This document shows positions 1 through 10,790 of a DNA stretch of 64,000 nucleotides, in pieces. Within the stretch, counting starts at the first letter, position 1. Every line of letters begins with the position of its first letter. The position numbers and the translations under genes are program-made. Under the pieces are notes generated by a model, which made no database searches, was not told the DNA's origin, and was given only the letters and a program-made list of their open reading frames with translations. Origin of the DNA: Prunus persica (taxonomy: Eukaryota; Streptophyta; Magnoliopsida; Rosales; Rosaceae); assembly GCF_000346465.2 (NCBI RefSeq), contig NC_034012.1:9904294-9968293 (forward strand), read 5' to 3'.

Positions 1-496
1 AGCGAAGAATAAGATTTGCTACGAAGGTTCTGCTTCTCCTGCAGTGTAACATGAATACGACGTCAATGTATGTAATGTTAAGATAAGACTTGACCAGCAC
101 TGCTTCTCCTGCTTCTCCTACAGTAGTCGATAGTAACTGCTAGAAGGTCCAGTCCTCTCATCGAGCTTTAGACCTAATGTGGTTTACAATTTTGGCTACA
201 TTAGTTGAAATCTCTCTTCGACATATAGAAGGGGTTTGAAGAATTTGTATTGTATGGTTATGGTTGTTTGCCAATTTCTTACTTTGTGTACTTTGAGGGC
301 GTTGTAGACTTTAAATTAAGTAGAACAAGTCATCTCCTGGTGGCATTAGTGGGAATATCACTTCAACCAATATAGGGCTTTCAATATCAATAATTTGCCT
401 TCTGTGATGGTTGTTTGCCAACTTCTCAATTTTCTGTAATGTTTGCATCCAGGGACTAATCAATTGAACAATCTAAACAAAACCCAAAAAGCAATT
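1..496. repeat. Duplicated RLP-flank DNA, noncoding
   Basis: No coding gene is seen here. The first 200 bases recur with small changes near 37075-37190 and 52670-52800 (shared phrase GATTTGCTACGAAGGTTC). The stretch at 380-450 recurs upstream of the RLP genes (TTTCAATATCAATAATTTGC, then GTTTGCATCC). This is therefore the upstream flank of an RLP copy whose body was lost or displaced when the gypsy element inserted at 502. Confidence 0.7.
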
Positions 497-501
497 ACAT
501 G
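497..501. other. Target-site duplication of gypsy element 1
   Basis: ACATG here directly precedes the TG of the 5' LTR. The same five bases at 10038-10042 directly follow the CA of the 3' LTR. A perfect 5-bp TSD shows that the two LTRs belong to one insertion that has not recombined with another copy. Confidence 0.93.
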
Positions 502-975
502 TGTTTATACCGGAGATAAACGGCCTATGACAACCGAACACGTGGACAGGATTTATTTTGGCTGCAGAAATGCCTTCGGCATGCTTCCTACCGAAGCCAT
601 CTATCTTGGCCCTTTTTACTAGCGGACGCGTGTCATGCTCACAATCCGCATCCCCAGTCCCACATTGAAAATACGAGCACAGTGCACACCTCCCAAGGCC
701 TATATAAGAAGACCCACATCCCCAAAAGGAGGGGATCAGAACTAACGGTACGTTATCGATTGATCTGTCAGTTAACATTACTAAAACCGTACTCACTAAA
801 GCATTGGACAGCCTTCGGCCGGTACTACACCGGTGCCCAAGGACTTACCGAACGTGCCCTTTTGTAGGTACTTACCCTTCCGAAGTAGAACATCTTCCAA
901 AGACAGTCACCTACCGAAGGCACAATATAACTAAGTTGGGCGAAATACGTGCCGAACCACTTTTTCGCATCAACA
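502..975 (+). repeat. 5' LTR of gypsy element 1
   Basis: 474 bp, starting TGTTTATACC and ending CATCAACA. It matches 9583-10037 throughout, apart from scattered substitutions and a 19-bp stretch around 728-752 that is absent from the 3' LTR. A TATA motif lies at 701-710. Confidence 0.95.
701..710 (+). promoter_or_regulatory. TATA box in the 5' LTR
   Basis: TATATAAGAA sits about 200 bp into the LTR, the usual place for the U3 core promoter of a plant LTR element. The same motif is kept in the 3' LTR near 9781-9790. Transcription of the genomic RNA would start some 25-35 bp downstream. Confidence 0.7.
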
Positions 976-978
976 GTT

Positions 979-996
979 TGGCGCCGTCTGTGGGAA
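979..996 (+). other. Primer-binding site of gypsy element 1
   Basis: TGGCGCCGTCTGTGGGAA begins three bases after the LTR. A TGG start (pairing with a tRNA CCA end) and the GGCGCC core are typical of plant gypsy primer sites. The exact tRNA was not assigned. Confidence 0.8.
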
Positions 997-1032
997 TCCA
1001 GAAAAATCATCAGCCCACTATCTCCAAAACAC

Positions 1033-2823
1033 ATGGGGACCACTTCAGTACCCACGTTCTTATCGGAAGAAGGGGTACTGTTTGGAAGGCAGAGCGGAGC
1101 TAGCCCAGCGCTACCCCCATGCACTCCCTTCGGGAACGCCCCCGCAACCCAAACAACCGCCGAAGCCGAGCTGGTAGCCCAAATCGCGTCCCTACGGAAG
1201 GACATGACCAGGCTTCAGGAACACAACAACCTTCTTTCGTCCAAAGTGGACGAAACCCAGCAGCTGCTCCACCAGCAGCACACGCAGAACATTCAGACAA
1301 CTCACTCTTCTGAGAGCTTGCAGACCCCTCATAGGAAGAAGAGACACGATAAGGTAGCGAAGGCAACGCCTGCACCTTCCAAACAGTTGGTGGTCCCGGC
1401 ACCCAGGGATCAGCCGCACATCCCTAAGAAAGTCTACTCCGATTGTCGACATCGAATTAACCATCGGGAGGCAGAGAGACAGAGGTCTCCGATCAGGATT
1501 AGCGCTCGACAAAGGGACTCACGGATGAGAATCCTAGGAGACAAGTCGCCTATTCGGAAGGTCAGAGGGCTGGACCCCGCAGAAGAGTCAGAATCCGAAT
1601 ATATCCCTTCCAGGACGCAAACTTCCACCTACCGTTCGGCAACGCCTTCACGATACTCGGGGGTTGATCCACCAAACCTACAAAGACGATCAGAAGATTA
1701 TGATTCCGAGGAAATCCCTAGCCGAGACCCTGTTGTCCGACTCCTTTTTCAGAAAGTCCAGAAAATGGAAAACGACAAAGCTCGCTCCCAAGAACCGGAA
1801 TGGGGAAAGCTTCGGCCCGGACCATTCACTAGGCGCATCCGGGACTCTCGGCAGGATAGGGAAGGGCAGCAACTGCGCATACAGTTCTATATGGGAACGG
1901 AAGACCCCTTAACACAGCCCCACTCATTTCAGTTCGCCATTGGATGCAAGGGCCTGAGCGATGAAGGGCAGTGCCTGCTATTCCCGTCCTCCCTTACCGG
2001 GGCAGCCCTGAACTGGTTATACCGGTTGGAGCTGAAAACGGTAGACTCCTTCGACGAGCTGAAGCAGATTTTCCTCAATCACTTCATGATCCAAACGGAC
2101 CGTCTTTACTCTGCCGATGATCTGTACAAGATTCGGCAAAGAAAGGACGAACCGTTGAGAGAATACGCGGCGCGCTTCAGTCACAAGTACTCAAGGTGTC
2201 TGGAAACAGACGATAGGGCAGCCTACGGTGCCTTCAAGAGTGGCCTTCGGTCCTCGCATTGCCGATACCTAGTACACAGCAGCAACTGGCGCACGTACGA
2301 CGAACTGAGGAAGCAGGCGGCAATCCACGCCAAAGCCGAATACTTCAACTCGAAACCTGCGATTTCGGCACCGCGAGGAGATGTCGAACCAAGTGCTTAT
2401 CCGGCAAAGGCGACACCCTACGAGAGAGTTGACACATACTCGGCAGGTCATAAGAGGAAAGACGACCGTGCCGATCGAAGAGAACACTCGAAGAAGGGAA
2501 AATGGAGGTATGGTCGCAACGACCACCGAGCGCCGCTGCCGAATCGTGACCACGGCAATAAAGTCTTCACCCTATTGAACACTACCTACGAGGCCGTTCT
2601 GATGAACGAACAAGAAATAATACCAAAGCCCAATCTGCGAAGACCCCATCGGCAAGATAACCGGGATACCGATAAATTCTGCCGATACCATCAGCACAAC
2701 AGCCATAATACGGAAGACTGTATAAGCCTAAGAAAGATTGTCGAACGGTTGATCAGAGAGGGAAAGCTAGATCAGTACATCGCCCGGCAGCCAACGGCGC
2801 CGGTACCGAATTCAATTCGGTAG
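1033..2823 (+). CDS. gag: Gag polyprotein of gypsy element 1
   Basis: Structural protein that would form the virus-like particle. The start was put at the Met at 1033 (MGTTSV), 58 bp after the LTR; an upstream Met at 949 lies inside the LTR and is unlikely. This gives 596 residues. The N-terminal third is a coiled-coil segment rich in Gln and Glu, then a basic and Ser/Pro-rich linker. A retrotransposon gag domain follows (about residues 280-430: FYMGTEDP, then ALNWLYRLE, then EYAARFSHKYS). A zinc-knuckle-like CRYHQHNSHNTEDC stands near the C-terminus. The reading frame is intact. It ends with TAG at 2821, and pol continues in the same frame, so gag-pol may once have been one ORF. Confidence 0.88.
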   Translation: MGTTSVPTFLSEEGVLFGRQSGASPALPPCTPFGNAPATQTTAEAELVAQIASLRKDMTRLQEHNNLLSSKVDETQQLLHQQHTQNIQTTHSSESLQTPHRKKRHDKVAKATPAPSKQLVVPAPRDQPHIPKKVYSDCRHRINHREAERQRSPIRISARQRDSRMRILGDKSPIRKVRGLDPAEESESEYIPSRTQTSTYRSATPSRYSGVDPPNLQRRSEDYDSEEIPSRDPVVRLLFQKVQKMENDKARSQEPEWGKLRPGPFTRRIRDSRQDREGQQLRIQFYMGTEDPLTQPHSFQFAIGCKGLSDEGQCLLFPSSLTGAALNWLYRLELKTVDSFDELKQIFLNHFMIQTDRLYSADDLYKIRQRKDEPLREYAARFSHKYSRCLETDDRAAYGAFKSGLRSSHCRYLVHSSNWRTYDELRKQAAIHAKAEYFNSKPAISAPRGDVEPSAYPAKATPYERVDTYSAGHKRKDDRADRREHSKKGKWRYGRNDHRAPLPNRDHGNKVFTLLNTTYEAVLMNEQEIIPKPNLRRPHRQDNRDTDKFCRYHQHNSHNTEDCISLRKIVERLIREGKLDQYIARQPTAPVPNSIR

Positions 2824-2829
2824 ATAAAC

Positions 2830-5800
2830 ATGATAAGCACTATTAGCGGTGGCCCTACCATCGCAGGAATGAGCAACTATTCAATGAAACAATATGTGCG
2901 TGCCGCAAAATTTCCTCGGGTACTCGGCATAGAGGTGAATCGGCATCATGAAACGCCAAAAGTGCATTGGGAACCAATCACATTTTGCGAAGAGGAGGAA
3001 GAGGGCATCCTCTATCCCCACGACGACCCGATGATCATTCGAGCAGAAATTGCCGACTACGATGTAGGACGGGTACTGATCGATACTGGCAGCTCCGTGA
3101 GCGTGATATTTGCCGAAGCTTTCCGAGAAAAGGGAATAAACGACAGTCAGGTCAACCGGCAATTGACCCCTCCGTTAAGTTTCTCTGGGGATCTAGTCCA
3201 ACCAGTCGGAAGTGTAAAACTGCCAATTACCTTTGGTACCGCACCGAGAAAAACAACGGTATACGATCATTTCCTGATTGTTGACTGCCCGACAGCGTAC
3301 AACGTTATAGTTGGACGAACGGCACTCACCAGGATCAAGGCCCATCTTTCCCCCCACATGCTATTGATGAAGTTCCCGACCCCCAACGGCACTGGGGCTG
3401 TCCGAGGAAATCAGCTAAGCGCGCGGACTTGCTACGCCACGGCCCTGAAGTCAACCTCTTTCAAACTCCCCGACGAGACAATGTCTGTCCAAGGGGTACT
3501 GAACGGTACAGGACCAGTTGACGACCCAAGAGATGAGTCCCCGACTCCACACACACAACCCGTCGAAGAACTGGAGACGATAACCTTGAGCGAGGAGCAG
3601 CCCGATCGTCAGGTTAGAATCGGCACTAGACTCGCTCCTACCCTCCGAACGCAATTCATAAATTTCTTGCGGAACCATTCGGAGGTATTCACATGGTCCT
3701 ACGAAGACATGCCCGGCATCGCCCCAGAGGTCATCAGCCATAAACTCAGCGTCTCTCCATCTTATAAGCCTGTGAGGCAGAAGCGCCGTTCGTACGATAC
3801 CGAGCGATATGAAGCCATGCGTAAGGAGGTTGACAAACTTCAAACCATCAGCTTCATCAGGGAGGCTACGTATCCGGTATGGCTGGCAAATTCGATGATG
3901 GTCCGGAAGGCTATTGGCGGGTGGCGAATGTGCCAAGACTATACCGATCTGAACAAGGCCTGCCCGAATGACAGCTTTCCGTAGCCAAGGATAGACCAGC
4001 TCGTGGACGCCACCGCCGGACACGAACTGCTCAGCTTCATGGACGCCTATTCGGGATATAATCAGATATTCATGCACCCTTCCGACAGCAAACACACTGT
4101 CTTCATAACGGACAGAGGGTTGTACTGTTACAATGTCATGCCGTTCGGCCTGAAGAACGCGGGGGCAACTTATCAAAGGCTTGTCAACAGAATTTTCGCC
4201 AAATACATCGGCAGCATCATGGAGGTTTACGTTGACGACATGTTAGTAAAAAGCAGAACTGCCGAAGAACACCTGCACAATTTGTCAATCATGTTCGGCA
4301 TACTGAAAGACTACCGGATGAGGCTGAACCCGATGAAATACGCCTTCGGTGTATCTTCCGGGAAATTCCTCGGATTCATGATCAGTCAGAGGGGTATCGA
4401 AGCGAATCCCTAAAAAATAAAGGCAATCATCGATATGGAAAGGCCGAAGACGACGAAGGACATTCAAAGCCTTACTGGACGCGTAGCGGCCCTTACTCGC
4501 TTCATAACAAAGGCTACCGATAAATGTGTACCGTTCTTTAAAGCCTTGAAAGGGGGCAAACGGAATATCATATGGACTGCCGAATGTGACAAAGAGTTTC
4601 AAGACTTAAAGGACTACATGGGCAAAGCCCCCCTTTTATCAAAAACGCTACCCGGGAAGATTCTCTCCCTATACCTTTCGGTATCTAGCACTGCCGTCAG
4701 CTCGATATTGATTCGAAAACCAGAAAAAGCAGAGCTACCGATTTTCTATGTCAGTAAGGCACTCCAAAGTGCTGAACTTCGGTATCCCCCATTAGAGCAG
4801 CTTGCACTAGCCCTTGTGGTCTCGGCACGAAGACTTCGGCCATACTTTCAAGCGCACGGAATCAAAGTCCTGACTAACCAACCGCTTCGGCAAGTGCTCC
4901 AAAAACCAGAGACTTCTGGCCAATTGATCAAGTGGGCGATCGAACTCGGAGAGTTCGATATACAATTCATGCCAAGGCCCGCCGAAAAGGGTCAAGCCGT
5001 TGCCGATTTTATCTCCGAGCTCACCCCATCAACAGCACAGACAACACCCGAGCCGGTGACCGAGACCGGATTGCCGGAGGAACTAGACGCCGAACGCTTT
5101 GACGTCTCAACTCCAGTATGGATTCTGCATGTCGACGGCTCGGCAAACCAATAAGGGTGCGGAGCAGGCTTGGTACTGACAACACCGGAGGGACTCAAGA
5201 TCGAGTACGCCCTCCGATTCGACTTCCGAACCTCCAACAATGAAGCGGAATATGAGGCTCTCTTGGCCGGCCTTCGGTTAGCCAAGAGCATGAATGCAAA
5301 ACAAATCAGAATTCACAGCGACTCCCAGCTCATTGTGAACCAGGTAACGGCAGACTTCGCGGCTAGAGACGCCTCCATGCGCGCCTACGAGATCAAGCAG
5401 ATCCCCAGAAGCGAAAACAGCCATGCCGATGCATTGGCACGGCTGGCTTTGCCAATCAATGATAAAGTCGGAAGAAAGGTGTCGGTAGAGATTCTTGCCC
5501 TACCGAGCACGGTAACCTCCGAAACATGCACTGTACGGTACGAAGATACATGGATGTCTCCTATCTACTCGTACCTGACCAACGGCACCCTTCCAGTAGA
5601 CAAGGCCCATTTGCAAGGTACACCGTCATCAACGACGTCCTTTACAAACGTGGCTATACAACTCCATATCTCAAATGCCTTACGGCAGAACAGGGGGACT
5701 ACGTCCTTCGGGAGATCCATAATGGTGTGTGCGGCGACCATTCCAGGTCCCGGTCACTCGTCCACAAAACCTTTCGGCAGGGGTACTTTTGGCCGACCAT

Positions 5801-6117
5801 GCACCAGGACGCTAATTCACTAGTGAAAAAGTGTGATAAATGCTAGCGCTTCGGCAACATACAGCATATCCCTGCTGAACCCCTTACACCGATCATGAGT
5901 CCTTGGCCTTTCGCACAATAGGGACTAGACCTGATCGGTCCAATGCCGCAAGGTAAAGGCCAGGTAAAATACGCCGTGGTTGCTGTCGACTACTTCACCA
6001 AATGGGTAGAGGCCGAACCTTTGGCAACCATAACGGCAGCAAAGATGGAGGACTTCATCTGGACTCACATTTGTTGCAGATTCGGTATCCCATATGCCAT
6101 TCGGGAGAAATTAATAG
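2830..6117 (+). pseudogene. pol: Broken pol of gypsy element 1 (PR-RT-RH-RH-IN)
   Basis: The aspartic protease is seen at about 3080 (LIDTGSS). Reverse transcriptase follows, with the motif YVDDM at about 4230 and the phrase PFGLKNAGATYQRLVN. An RT-linked RNase H lies near 4680-5020. A second RNase H has its acidic residues in DGSAN, NNEAEYEAL, SDSQL and HADALA (5130-5450). The integrase zinc region follows, then the start of the catalytic core (VDYFTKWVEAE, about 5985). In-frame stops lie at 3982, 4411, 5152, 5844 and 5919, and a frameshift near 5610. The integrase stops matching at about 6110, so the second Asp, the Glu and the C-terminal module are missing. Non-functional. Confidence 0.9.
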
Positions 6118-6477
6118 AAAGCCTTCGGCACTATTACTTCAGAACCTCTTTTTAAAATTACTCTACTAAGCCCACAGCTGCCAATAGTGGCATCTTTATT
6201 AGCCCACGGCAATAAATGTTTTCGAAATTGTTACCCTACAGATTCCATCGGAACTAAACAACTTCGAAGTGTCCTTTTAACGTTATAAATCCTATACGGA
6301 GCCTTTCGGCGGTAAGTACGATCGCCAATTTAAACACGTGTTCAGATTGTTCAAACAACAGCAGATAAAAACATGCATTTGAATTAAAGATGCCCTCGGC
6401 ATCAATATGTTCGGTACACTAAATAAAAATAGTAAAAAAAAAGCTAATACAACTATTACGAAAAACGGCAAGGAGCC
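6118..6477. other. Spacer between pol and antisense ORF of element 1
   Basis: AT-richer stretch with no recognisable coding. It is the place where the rest of the integrase should be, so an internal deletion ends here. It separates the convergent ends of pol (+) and the extra ORF (-). Confidence 0.5.
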
Positions 6478-8886
6478 TCAAGGTTCATCAGCGGCGGCAG
6501 CCTCGGCAGATCCGGAGCCTTCGGCGGCATCTTCCCCCTCATACTCCTCGATCATTTCCTCGGTTATCCCTTCCGATAGGGGGAGGGTCGGCGATGAAGT
6601 TCAGGTTCAGCTTTTGCCCAGGGTTGTACCGTTTGAATCGGTACAACAGGTCCGCCATCTCCGAGCCCACTTCCTTATCCAGAAAGACAGTGAACTCTTC
6701 AGACGAGCGGTACCCCCGCATAGCTGACTGAACGGCAGCCTCGATCTCCGCAGCCTTTGCCCGCTCCGACTCCTCCAAGGCCACCTGCACCGCATCTTTG
6801 GCAGCCTCGGCATCCTTCGCTGTCGCCAGCACCGCCTCCAGGAGACCCTTCATCTCCTCCACCTTCTCCTCTGAAGCTAGAACCTACCGTTCGGCAGACT
6901 CTTTCTCCTTCAGCAAGTGGGCATGCTCCTAGAGCGCTTTGCCAGCCTCGGCAACCTTGGCCCTGCCGTCCTCGTACGCCTTCTTGGCACGCTCGGCAGC
7001 AGCGATGGCCCGCTTGATGCAGAGCCACATGTCCATGGACGCCTGCACAAAACAAAGTAAGTCAGAAGCGTGCCCCACTAGAAAAAATAAAAGGGCGAAG
7101 GAAGAAAGACAATCTTATCGAGGCCTGAAGCCGGAAGGCGCTTCCAGCCTCCTCCCGAAGAAACTTCTTCGGTAGTTCGTCGATCTCCGGCAGCTCCATC
7201 TGAGAGCCGAGGATCATATGGTTGACGAACTGGACCGTCTTCGCCGGGCAGGCAATGATGACAGCCTCGGAAGGACCGTCCTCGTTCTCCACTACAAGGA
7301 CGGCCCTCGGGACCTCCGACTGGCGAGGGCGCTTGGAGACTGGCTCGGCCTCCAAATCAATCGTCTCCGGCCGCTTACCGGTAGCCTTGGAAGCGACGGC
7401 CTCGGCATCCCGATGCCTCGGTGCAGCGACCTCATCGGTAGGGCACCCCAAAACAGGCTCGGCGCCCTCCTGTCGCAGGCGCTCCGCGAGGTTCTGAGCC
7501 TCCGGATCCACCACCGCCTACCGAACGGAAGCTGCCTCGGGCTGCTTTTTCTTTTTCTTGCCCTCTAGGCCCATCATCAGGCGCCTCCTGGAGGAATCGT
7601 TCATTTTATTTGCCTCGGCAGCCTTCCTTACGTCCGTCACTGGTCAAAAGCATTCGGTCAGTCAGCAAGCAAAAGCAATACACAAAAGCATTCGGTCAGT
7701 CGGCAAGCAAAAGCAATACACGAAAGCGTTCGGTCAGTCAGAAAGATATACTTACTCTCGGCAGGGTTGACGAGGCCGGCTCTGACGAGGTTGTCGGTGA
7801 AGAGGAAGCGTGGGTAAACTCGCTCGGCAGCGGGTACTCTCAGCCTCACTCTGTCGAGTTGCCGGATCTCACTCGACTTGGGGTTCGGCTGCTTGAGTTT
7901 ACCTGCCAGGAGAAGGAAAATTAGTTAAATAAAACAAGGAGAGAAGAGAAGCCGGCCTATCAATCGGTATCTCGGGACCCTACCGGCAATCTGAAATGTA
8001 GTGGGGACCGAGAAGCGGGAGGGAGTTCCCAATTACCGGCGAGTAGCACCCGCCGATTCCTCCATGACTTTTGAGAAGTCGGCACCGAGCTGATGAAGTG
8101 CCCCCGCTCGGAAGCCTTCAGGCAGTTCGCCTGAACCCAGCCGCCGTGATCGGTGCTCTTGGACTTGGTAATGCTGTATAAGTATGAGAACTGCTCGTAG
8201 GAAGGCTCCCCCTCCTCGGCAATCCCGAACGCAGCAATTACCCCCATCAAGGCCACCTAGAAGTTGGGGTTGTACTGGCCAGGAGTGTACCCGATCTGGG
8301 CAAGGATCTTCTGCACGGCAGGTTGCAACGGCAACCGAACCCCTTGCTGAAGAACATCGGTGAAGAAGGTCACTTCACCGTTCGCCGGGTCGTTGAGGGA
8401 CTCGACAGGGCTCGGTATCCTCATCTTCACCGAGTCCGAAATGAGGTACTCGGCCCTAATCCTCTCCAGCTCTCGTTTGGTGATCTTGTTGGGCTCCAAG
8501 TAGTCGACCCCGAACAAAGTTTTCTTCGGCACCCCCATCGGTATCCTAGGCTGCTCCTGATGGACGATCGTCACCCTCGGCCGGGAGGGACCGGCAATGC
8601 CCTCACCACGACCGGAGGTGGAGGCCTCAGGCTGATGCTCCAACGGGCCGACGCGAGTACCGTCCTTGTGCACCACGGCCAAGGGTTGCGGTTGCCCCGT
8701 CATAAGCCTCTTACCGATGCCGTGGGTGGGAATGGAGGTCACCTCCTCACTGAATAGCTCAAAATCGGTGTCTTCTCCACCCTCGGCATCGAGGCTTACA
8801 GCCCCGCTGGACGTATCCCATCCCGATGATAAATCCCCATCGAACGCGTTGGGCTCACTGCCGAACGGCGACTCGCTATCGGACAT
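6478..8886 (-). pseudogene. Antisense extra ORF of gypsy element 1, multi-exon, decayed
   Basis: Read on the - strand from Met at 8886 (MSDSESPFGS). Block 1 (8886 to about 7972) has an acidic start and then a globular domain (phrases IGYTPGQYNPNF, EPSYEQFSYLY, GGWVQANC, SWRNRRVLL). It resembles the plant gypsy-type transposon protein family (Transposase_28-like). Splice-like borders suggest block 2 (7902-7756), block 3 (7639 to about 7114, with SKRPRQ, a nuclear-signal-like run) and block 4 (7042-6478). Block 4 is a long Ala/Glu/Lys coiled coil with the motif YNPGQKLNLNFIADPPP and an acidic tail. Stops interrupt at 8257 (Trp to stop) and in blocks 3 and 4, and there is a frameshift near 6575. 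Such antisense ORFs are known in Tat elements; their role is not known. Confidence 0.72.
7646..7745. repeat. 38-bp tandem repeat, 2.6 copies
   Basis: Units start at 7646, 7684 and 7722 and share the core GCATTCGGTCAGTC. The array falls inside the inferred intron between blocks 2 and 3 of the antisense ORF, so it would not alter the protein. Confidence 0.85.
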
Positions 8887-9079
8887 CTACAAAACAACGA
8901 AAGGGAAGCTAAGGCCCGTGCCACAAACTACCGTACCGATACCTATGGCCACTAGACTACCGAAGGAAAATCCTACTTAACGTTCGGCTAGCCTATGCCA
9001 TGGAAAGATGTATAATTACATAAAGAGAGAATATTCTGGGGGTACCGAACGGTATCTTACCTTTAGTGTGGGATGATTT

Positions 9080-9235
9080 GATTGCCGTTCACTCTCGTCT
9101 GAAATCGCGCTGAATGCCGAGAACCGCTGTAAAAATCGCCTTGATTGCCGTTCACTCTCGTCGGAAATCGCCCTGAATGCCGAGAACCGCTGTAAAAAAT
9201 CACCCTGATTACGGTTCACTCTCTTCGAAAATTGC
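9080..9235. repeat. 63-bp tandem repeat, 2.5 copies
   Basis: Units begin at 9080, 9143 and 9207 (GATTGCCGTTCACTCTCGTC, the third more diverged). They lie upstream of the antisense ORF start at 8886, between it and the 3' LTR. On the - strand they would be in the promoter or leader of the antisense ORF. Confidence 0.85.
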
Positions 9236-9564
9236 CTGCGCAGAGCTCTCGCGTCAAACTCACAATTGCAAAGTGAGCCTTACGTCCGGAGCAACTTCTA
9301 TTTATAGGGAGAGAGCTGTAACGGTACGCTTCGAAAGACTAAACGGCTCTTTAATACGCCGTCAGACGTCCTTTCGCTGGCCACGCGTCACCCGACGAAT
9401 GGCGCCGCTGACTGCACGCCAGGCACGGAAGACGAAGCTTCTCTTTGCCCTCTCGCCTCTCAGCATCGACGACCCTACGAGTCCCAGGTCAATCTCCCCC
9501 AACGAGCCTACCGAACGGCGGGTCAACCTCCGAACCACAGTAGAAAACTAAATTCCCTTCCGAA

Positions 9565-9582
9565 GAAAACTTGGGGGACTAC
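9565..9582 (+). other. Polypurine tract of gypsy element 1
   Basis: GAAAACTTGGGGGACTAC directly before the 3' LTR. The purine run primes plus-strand DNA synthesis; AACTTGGGGGACTAC is a familiar form in plant gypsy elements. Confidence 0.82.
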
Positions 9583-10037
9583 TGTTTATACCAGAGATAA
9601 ACGGCCTATGACAACCGTACAAGTGGACAGGATCTATTTTGGCTGCAGAAACGCCTTCGGCATGCTTCCTACCGAAGCCATCTATCTTGGCCCTTTTTAC
9701 TAGGGGACGCGTGTCATGCTCACAATCCGTGTCCACAGTCCCACATCAAAAATACGAGCACAGTGCACAACTCCCAAGGCCTATATAAGAAGACCCACAT
9801 TCCCAAAACGTACGCTATCGATTGATCTGTCAGTTAACATTACTAAAACCGTACTTACTAAAGCATCAGAGAGCCTTCGGCCGGTACCACACCGGTGCCT
9901 AAAGACTTACCGAACGTGCCCTTTTGTAGGTACTTACCCTTCCGAAGTAGAACATCTTCCAAAGACAGTCACCTACCGAAGGCACAATATAACTAAGTTG
10001 GGCGAAATACGTGCCGAACCACTTTTTCGCATCAACA
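9583..10037 (+). repeat. 3' LTR of gypsy element 1
   Basis: 455 bp, TGTTTATACC to CATCAACA, matching 502-975. It is shorter by 19 bp near 9805. The two LTRs differ by this gap and scattered substitutions, so the insertion is not very recent. Confidence 0.95.
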
Positions 10038-10042
10038 ACATG

Positions 10043-10459
10043 TATAAATTTTTTCTCTCATTGCTTGTGCTTGTGCTTGGCTTAGTAACTTAAATACATG
10101 AACAATGGTGAATACAACCCAATTCGTTTCATCATTAGCTCATTCATCCCATTCAACAATAAAAACAAAACCCACAAAGCAATTATACAAAGAAATTATT
10201 GTCTCTCTCAGTCTCAGTGCTTCTGCTTTCTTTAGTAACTTAAAGACAAGAACAAGTGATCAGACCCATTTCAGTTCATCACCAACTCATCCAATTTCAC
10301 ATCCCAAACAAACTCAAATTAAGAGTGATTATTTAGAAGCAAGATTAGTGGCAGACAAGCCCATATATCTCAGGCCATGTCACTCTCAAGCATGATTAGT
10401 GAAAAATATTCATCCGATGTGCATCTTTTTAGTGTTTTTTGCTGTGATTTCTCACTGAT
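10043..10459. repeat. RLP upstream-type flank
   Basis: Noncoding. It matches 56290-56640, the distal upstream region of RLP gene 3 (shared phrases AATGGTGAATACA, CATCCCATTCAACAAT, GATTATTTAGAAGCAAGATT). At about 10400 it passes into a stretch (GTGCATCTTTTTAGTGTTTT) shared with 51498-51560. Confidence 0.75.
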
Positions 10460-10790
10460 TATTTTTGGGAAGCTCTCCAAGTTGAAATTTGTGACCCTTG
10501 ATTTCATTAATTTAAAAGGTTCTTCGCCCCCCATCTTTGATAAATTTCACAAACCTTGTAGAACTACACTTGGAATCCAATCCAACAACTTGGAAGGAGA
10601 TATCTGCATGCTTGATTTTTCCAGACTTTTAGTCAATAACTTTACTGGTACATTTCCAATAAGCATTTACTCATGTAGGTCCCTGAAAGCAATTCAATTG
10701 ACTTTAAATCATCTACAGGTGCAAATATAACCTTAGATTCTTTCATTGAAATACTTGTCCTTCATCTCAATTGCTAATTTTCTGAAATTG
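10460..10790 (+). pseudogene. RLP relic, middle LRR repeats only
   Basis: Translated fragments match about 95 residues of the three intact RLPs: GKLSKLKFVTLDF, then NNLEGDI.MLDFSRL, NNFTGT, SIYSCRSLKAI and a degraded ILSLK.LSF. The 5' two fifths and the 3' half of the gene are missing, a stretch is deleted inside, and stops appear from 10728. It is a dead array member left by deletion. Confidence 0.85.

Larger units (their letters stand above)
502..10037 (+). mobile_element. Ty3/gypsy LTR retrotransposon, probable Tat lineage (element 1)
   Basis: A complete but non-autonomous element of about 9.5 kb. It is bounded by TG...CA LTRs (502-975 and 9583-10037) and the TSD ACATG. The order is LTR, primer-binding site, gag, protease, reverse transcriptase, RNase H, second RNase H, truncated integrase, an opposite-strand ORF, polypurine tract, LTR. 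Protease-RT-RNaseH-integrase order is diagnostic for Ty3/gypsy. A degenerate RT-linked RNase H followed by a second RNase H with intact acidic residues, no chromodomain, and an antisense extra ORF next to the 3' LTR are known Tat-lineage traits. Several stops, a frameshift and loss of half the integrase mean it cannot move without help. It inserted into RLP-flank DNA. Confidence 0.92.

Noticed and set aside
473..796. 107-residue - strand frame in the 5' LTR, and its copy near 9548-9736
   Set aside because: It lies within the LTR and is not kept intact between the two LTRs.
6600..8760. Long + strand frames over the antisense ORF
   Set aside because: They are GC-rich shadows full of Pro, Arg and Ala; the - strand reading gives coherent domains, coiled coil and splice-like borders.
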